A DNA stretch of 64,000 bases from Pseudoalteromonas sp. MSK9-3 (lineage in GTDB: Bacteria; Pseudomonadota; Gammaproteobacteria; Enterobacterales; Alteromonadaceae), in contig NZ_MIET01000070.1 in assembly GCF_003590335.1 (NCBI RefSeq), positions 124,001 through 188,000 of the forward strand. Reading direction: 5' to 3'. Position 1 is the stretch's first letter. Each line of letters begins with the position of its first letter. The notes under the pieces are model-generated. The model searched no databases. It worked only from the letters and a program-made list of their open reading frames with translations, and was not told where the DNA came from. The translations under genes and the position numbers were made by a program. Shown here in pieces: positions 61,679 through 64,000 of this stretch.

Positions 61679-62905
61679 CTAAGGTTTATTTTTTGCTTCG
61701 ATCCATTGCGCCATATACTTGGTACTGCGCATAGTATGGTGCTTAAGCATTTGTCCTGTAAAATTATTGGCACGGTGTGTTTGTAAGTTGCGTATTGTGT
61801 CGTTTATTTTGTCTAAGAGGGTTTTTTGCAACTTATTTTGATCGTAAAAATGCGTAAGTAAGGCATTACCCGCTCGTTGCGCTTGTATAAAATGTATCTC
61901 AGATTGATAAAGCTCGACGGCCTTCTCTGCAAATTCACTGGCTGTATCTGCGATAGCACCGTGCCATGGGAGGTCGCCATGCATACCTTCAGCACCAATA
62001 TGCGTGGTCACGCAGGGAGTTTGTGTGATCATTGCTTCTAGTAGCTTTCCTTTTATCCCGGCACCGAAACGCAGGGGTGACAAACACACGCGACTGTTAC
62101 GCATTACGTCGAGTGCATCATCAGCCCAGCCTTTGATTAAAAAGCCCGTTTTGGGGTTATTTAATGCCGTGGCTTTTGGCGGTGGATATGAACCATAAAT
62201 ATGTAATTGGGCATCAGGAATTTGTTTTCTAATGAGTGGCCAAATCTCTTGTAAATACAATACTGCATCCCAGTTGGGGGCATGACGAAAATTGCCAATG
62301 GTCATAAAGTGCGCACGTTGTGAAAAGCGGGGGCTTTCTGTTGCAATAGCATCTAAGTCGACCATAAAAGGTAAATGATGTAATAATGAGGCGTCGACTT
62401 TAAAAACTGAATCTAATAAACCCATTTCATGATCTGAAATGATCAGACTCATATCAGAGCGCAAAATTGCCGCGATTTCACGTTTTGCTATATCGCTCAT
62501 TAAATCTAAGTGAGAAAACTCGCGCTTAGCTTTATGTGCGTCATGACGTGCATTTCTTAGGCATTGTAAATCTTCAGTATCTAATATTTTTAACGCGTTG
62601 GGTGCATAGGTATCAACGCGCCAGCCAAATTGTTCTTCCATCATAAATCGGTCAAACATAACAATGTCTGGCGAGTAAGCTTGGATATATTCATTAAAGC
62701 TGGCGCAATTTAGATTGATTTCTTTGGTCGAAACGCCCTCAGTTGGTAAATCAACCATGTGCTCGGTTTTTTGTGCTGGACTCGCAAATTCAACTTGCCA
62801 CTGTTGCTTTTTAAAAAAGCGTAAAATAGACATCATATGACTGCCAGCAGCAGACGAGTTTGGTTCTGGCCACACGTAGCCAATTACCAAGACTTTTTTA
62901 TTCAT
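61679..62905 (-). CDS. Glycosyltransferase, GT4-like
   Basis: A protein of 408 residues, no signal peptide. N-terminal Rossmann half starts KVLVIGYVWPEPNSSAAGSHM, with the glycine-rich loop; the C-terminal half has ...HFMTIGNFRHAPNWDAVLYL, DAQLHIYGSYPPPKA and CLSPLRFGAGIKGKLLEAMITQTPCVTTHIGAEGM, with the GT-B E-x7-E like region. The donor and acceptor are unknown. Its start overlaps the stop of the LacI regulator by four bases (ATGA), so the two are translated together, which is unusual for this enzyme family. No other cell-surface sugar genes are visible nearby. Confidence 0.8.
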   Translation of the reverse strand: MNKKVLVIGYVWPEPNSSAAGSHMMSILRFFKKQQWQVEFASPAQKTEHMVDLPTEGVSTKEINLNCASFNEYIQAYSPDIVMFDRFMMEEQFGWRVDTYAPNALKILDTEDLQCLRNARHDAHKAKREFSHLDLMSDIAKREIAAILRSDMSLIISDHEMGLLDSVFKVDASLLHHLPFMVDLDAIATESPRFSQRAHFMTIGNFRHAPNWDAVLYLQEIWPLIRKQIPDAQLHIYGSYPPPKATALNNPKTGFLIKGWADDALDVMRNSRVCLSPLRFGAGIKGKLLEAMITQTPCVTTHIGAEGMHGDLPWHGAIADTASEFAEKAVELYQSEIHFIQAQRAGNALLTHFYDQNKLQKTLLDKINDTIRNLQTHRANNFTGQMLKHHTMRSTKYMAQWIEAKNKP

Positions 62906-63912
62906 AAAGAGGATTCACGTATTTGAACTGATACATCAACGAGCGTTCTTACTGCTGGTTGCGCTTTATTTAAAATTTCGCCGAGGGTTTGGCATGCTCG
63001 CTTACCGATATCATTGGCATCGATCCGCACTGATGATAAGGCTGGCTGCATTAAGCATGAATCAGCCAAATCGTCAAAGCCCACCACTTTGATATCTTTA
63101 CCTGGCACGAGGCCGTGTTGGCGCATGGCTTCGATTGCGCCATAAGCGATCACATCACTAAAGCAAATAATAGCTTGAATGTTTGGCGACTCTTCAATTA
63201 GTTTATTGAAAGCTTCTCTGCCACCTTGGCGGTTGGTAGGCGCTTGAATAATACGCTTTTGATCATGAATCCCTTTGAGTTGCAAAGCAGAGTTGAATCC
63301 AGCGATACGTTCATGATAATCAGAGATATCAGCAACGCCCCCTAAAAAAGCTATGTGTGTTATACCTTGCTCTAAAATATGCGATGTGGCTAAGTGTGTC
63401 CCTTTTTGATTATCAGGTAAAATTGTCGGGGCACTTGAGTAGGGTACTTCTCGCATAATATTGATAACGGGAAAACCACTATTAACTAGGTTATCGGTCC
63501 ACGTTTGTTCGGTGCCGGGTGCTGGACACATAATAAACGCAGCGACATTATATTCTTTTAATGTGTTGACGACTTGCTTTTGGCGCTCGTAGCTTTCACC
63601 GGTATTAACGAGCATAGGCACCATGCCAAGGGCGTAAATATGTTTCTCTAAACCCACAGCAAGCTGAGCTGAATAAGGGTTAGTCAAATCATTAATCACA
63701 ACGGCAATGAGATTGGAGCGTTTACTGCGCAGCGCGGCAGCATCTCTATTATAGACATACCCTAATTTGTCGATTGCTTTTAGTACTTTCTCTTTACTTT
63801 TATCGCTCACTTTATCGCTTTGGGTCAGGACTAAAGAGACGGTTGATTTAGACACCTGAGCTTCTCTGGCGACATCGAAGATGGTTACTTTTTCTGGCTT
63901 ATTGTTTTTCAT
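62902..63912 (-). CDS. LacI-family regulator coupled to the glycosyltransferase
   Basis: A protein of 336 residues. Helix-turn-helix KVTIFDVAREAQVSKSTVSLVLTQSDKVSDKSKEKVLKAIDKLGYVYNRDAAALRSKRSN, hinge and periplasmic-binding-like sensor (IAVVINDLTNPYSAQLAVGLE, AFIMCPAPG, VVGFDDLADSCLMQPALSSVRID). Sugar-type effector assumed. No LacI-type palindrome is visible in the 88 bases upstream, and the neighbours on that side are outside the window, so its targets cannot be judged here. First gene before the glycosyltransferase. Confidence 0.88.
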   Translation of the reverse strand: MKNNKPEKVTIFDVAREAQVSKSTVSLVLTQSDKVSDKSKEKVLKAIDKLGYVYNRDAAALRSKRSNLIAVVINDLTNPYSAQLAVGLEKHIYALGMVPMLVNTGESYERQKQVVNTLKEYNVAAFIMCPAPGTEQTWTDNLVNSGFPVINIMREVPYSSAPTILPDNQKGTHLATSHILEQGITHIAFLGGVADISDYHERIAGFNSALQLKGIHDQKRIIQAPTNRQGGREAFNKLIEESPNIQAIICFSDVIAYGAIEAMRQHGLVPGKDIKVVGFDDLADSCLMQPALSSVRIDANDIGKRACQTLGEILNKAQPAVRTLVDVSVQIRESSL

Positions 63913-64000
63913 AGAGATGCTAATTGCCTAAAGTATGGGCTTGCTGTTGACGAAAGCGTATTTTAACTTAAATAAACACCGCGAAAAAGCATTAGCTCAG

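Overview
The window looks like a chromosomal segment of a marine gammaproteobacterium of the Alteromonadales, most like Pseudoalteromonas. This is an inference from gene content: several TonB-dependent receptors, a NorR/NnrS/flavohemoglobin block, paired bacterioferritins, a LacI-controlled sugar locus, a secreted reprolysin-like protease, and AT-rich intergenic DNA. I see no tRNA, rRNA, CRISPR array, insertion sequence, integrase or phage gene.

Layout. 1-3.3 kb: the 3' part of a repeat-bearing lipoprotein gene and a PepSY-type membrane protein. 3.7-9.8 kb: a chaperone-usher pilus locus (chaperone, usher, two-domain tip subunit, then two near-identical pilins); the first pilin has a textbook sigma-54 promoter. 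10-17 kb: a secreted CxxCH (haem c) protein, a histidine-rich metal-binding protein, a HxlR regulator divergent from a SnoaL-like protein, a low-molecular-weight tyrosine phosphatase, a small lipoprotein, a second SnoaL-like protein and a porin. 17.3-21.7 kb: nitric-oxide defence (hmpA, nnrS and a small membrane protein) divergent from norR, with a sigma-54 promoter and two GT-N7-AC NorR sites between them. 21.9-22.9 kb: two bacterioferritin subunits with complementary defects. 23-29.3 kb: TetR regulator plus alpha/beta hydrolase, then a periplasmic binding protein translationally coupled to a hybrid histidine kinase that carries a LOV blue-light domain. 29.7-37.6 kb: a degenerate asparagine-synthetase-like protein, a DUF1294 protein, a symporter fused to a solute-binding domain, a cupin, a DUF885 protein, and soxR divergent from a flavodoxin-fold reductase with a SoxR box between. 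37.7-44.1 kb: trehalose utilisation (TonB-dependent receptor, LacI regulator, MFS transporter, GH37 trehalase) tied together by two identical 16-bp LacI operators. 44.4-48.8 kb: secreted metalloprotease, lipoprotein, GAF-GGDEF protein. 48.8-57.8 kb: two paralogous TonB-dependent receptors flanking a membrane-bound winged-helix/beta-propeller regulator and a Sel1-TonB_C protein. 58-64 kb: ThrE-type exporter, chemotaxis receptor, and a LacI regulator translationally coupled to a glycosyltransferase.

Themes. Regulators often sit divergent from or next to their likely targets with a visible palindrome between, so much of the local regulation can be read from the DNA. The most unusual items are the binding-protein/LOV kinase pair, the sigma-54 pilin promoter, the symporter-binding protein fusion that lacks the family's usual NMDGT motif, the asparagine-synthetase-like protein that has lost its N-terminal cysteine, and the receptor/regulator/Sel1-TonB cluster. 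All family calls are from reading protein sequence by eye; no database search was run.
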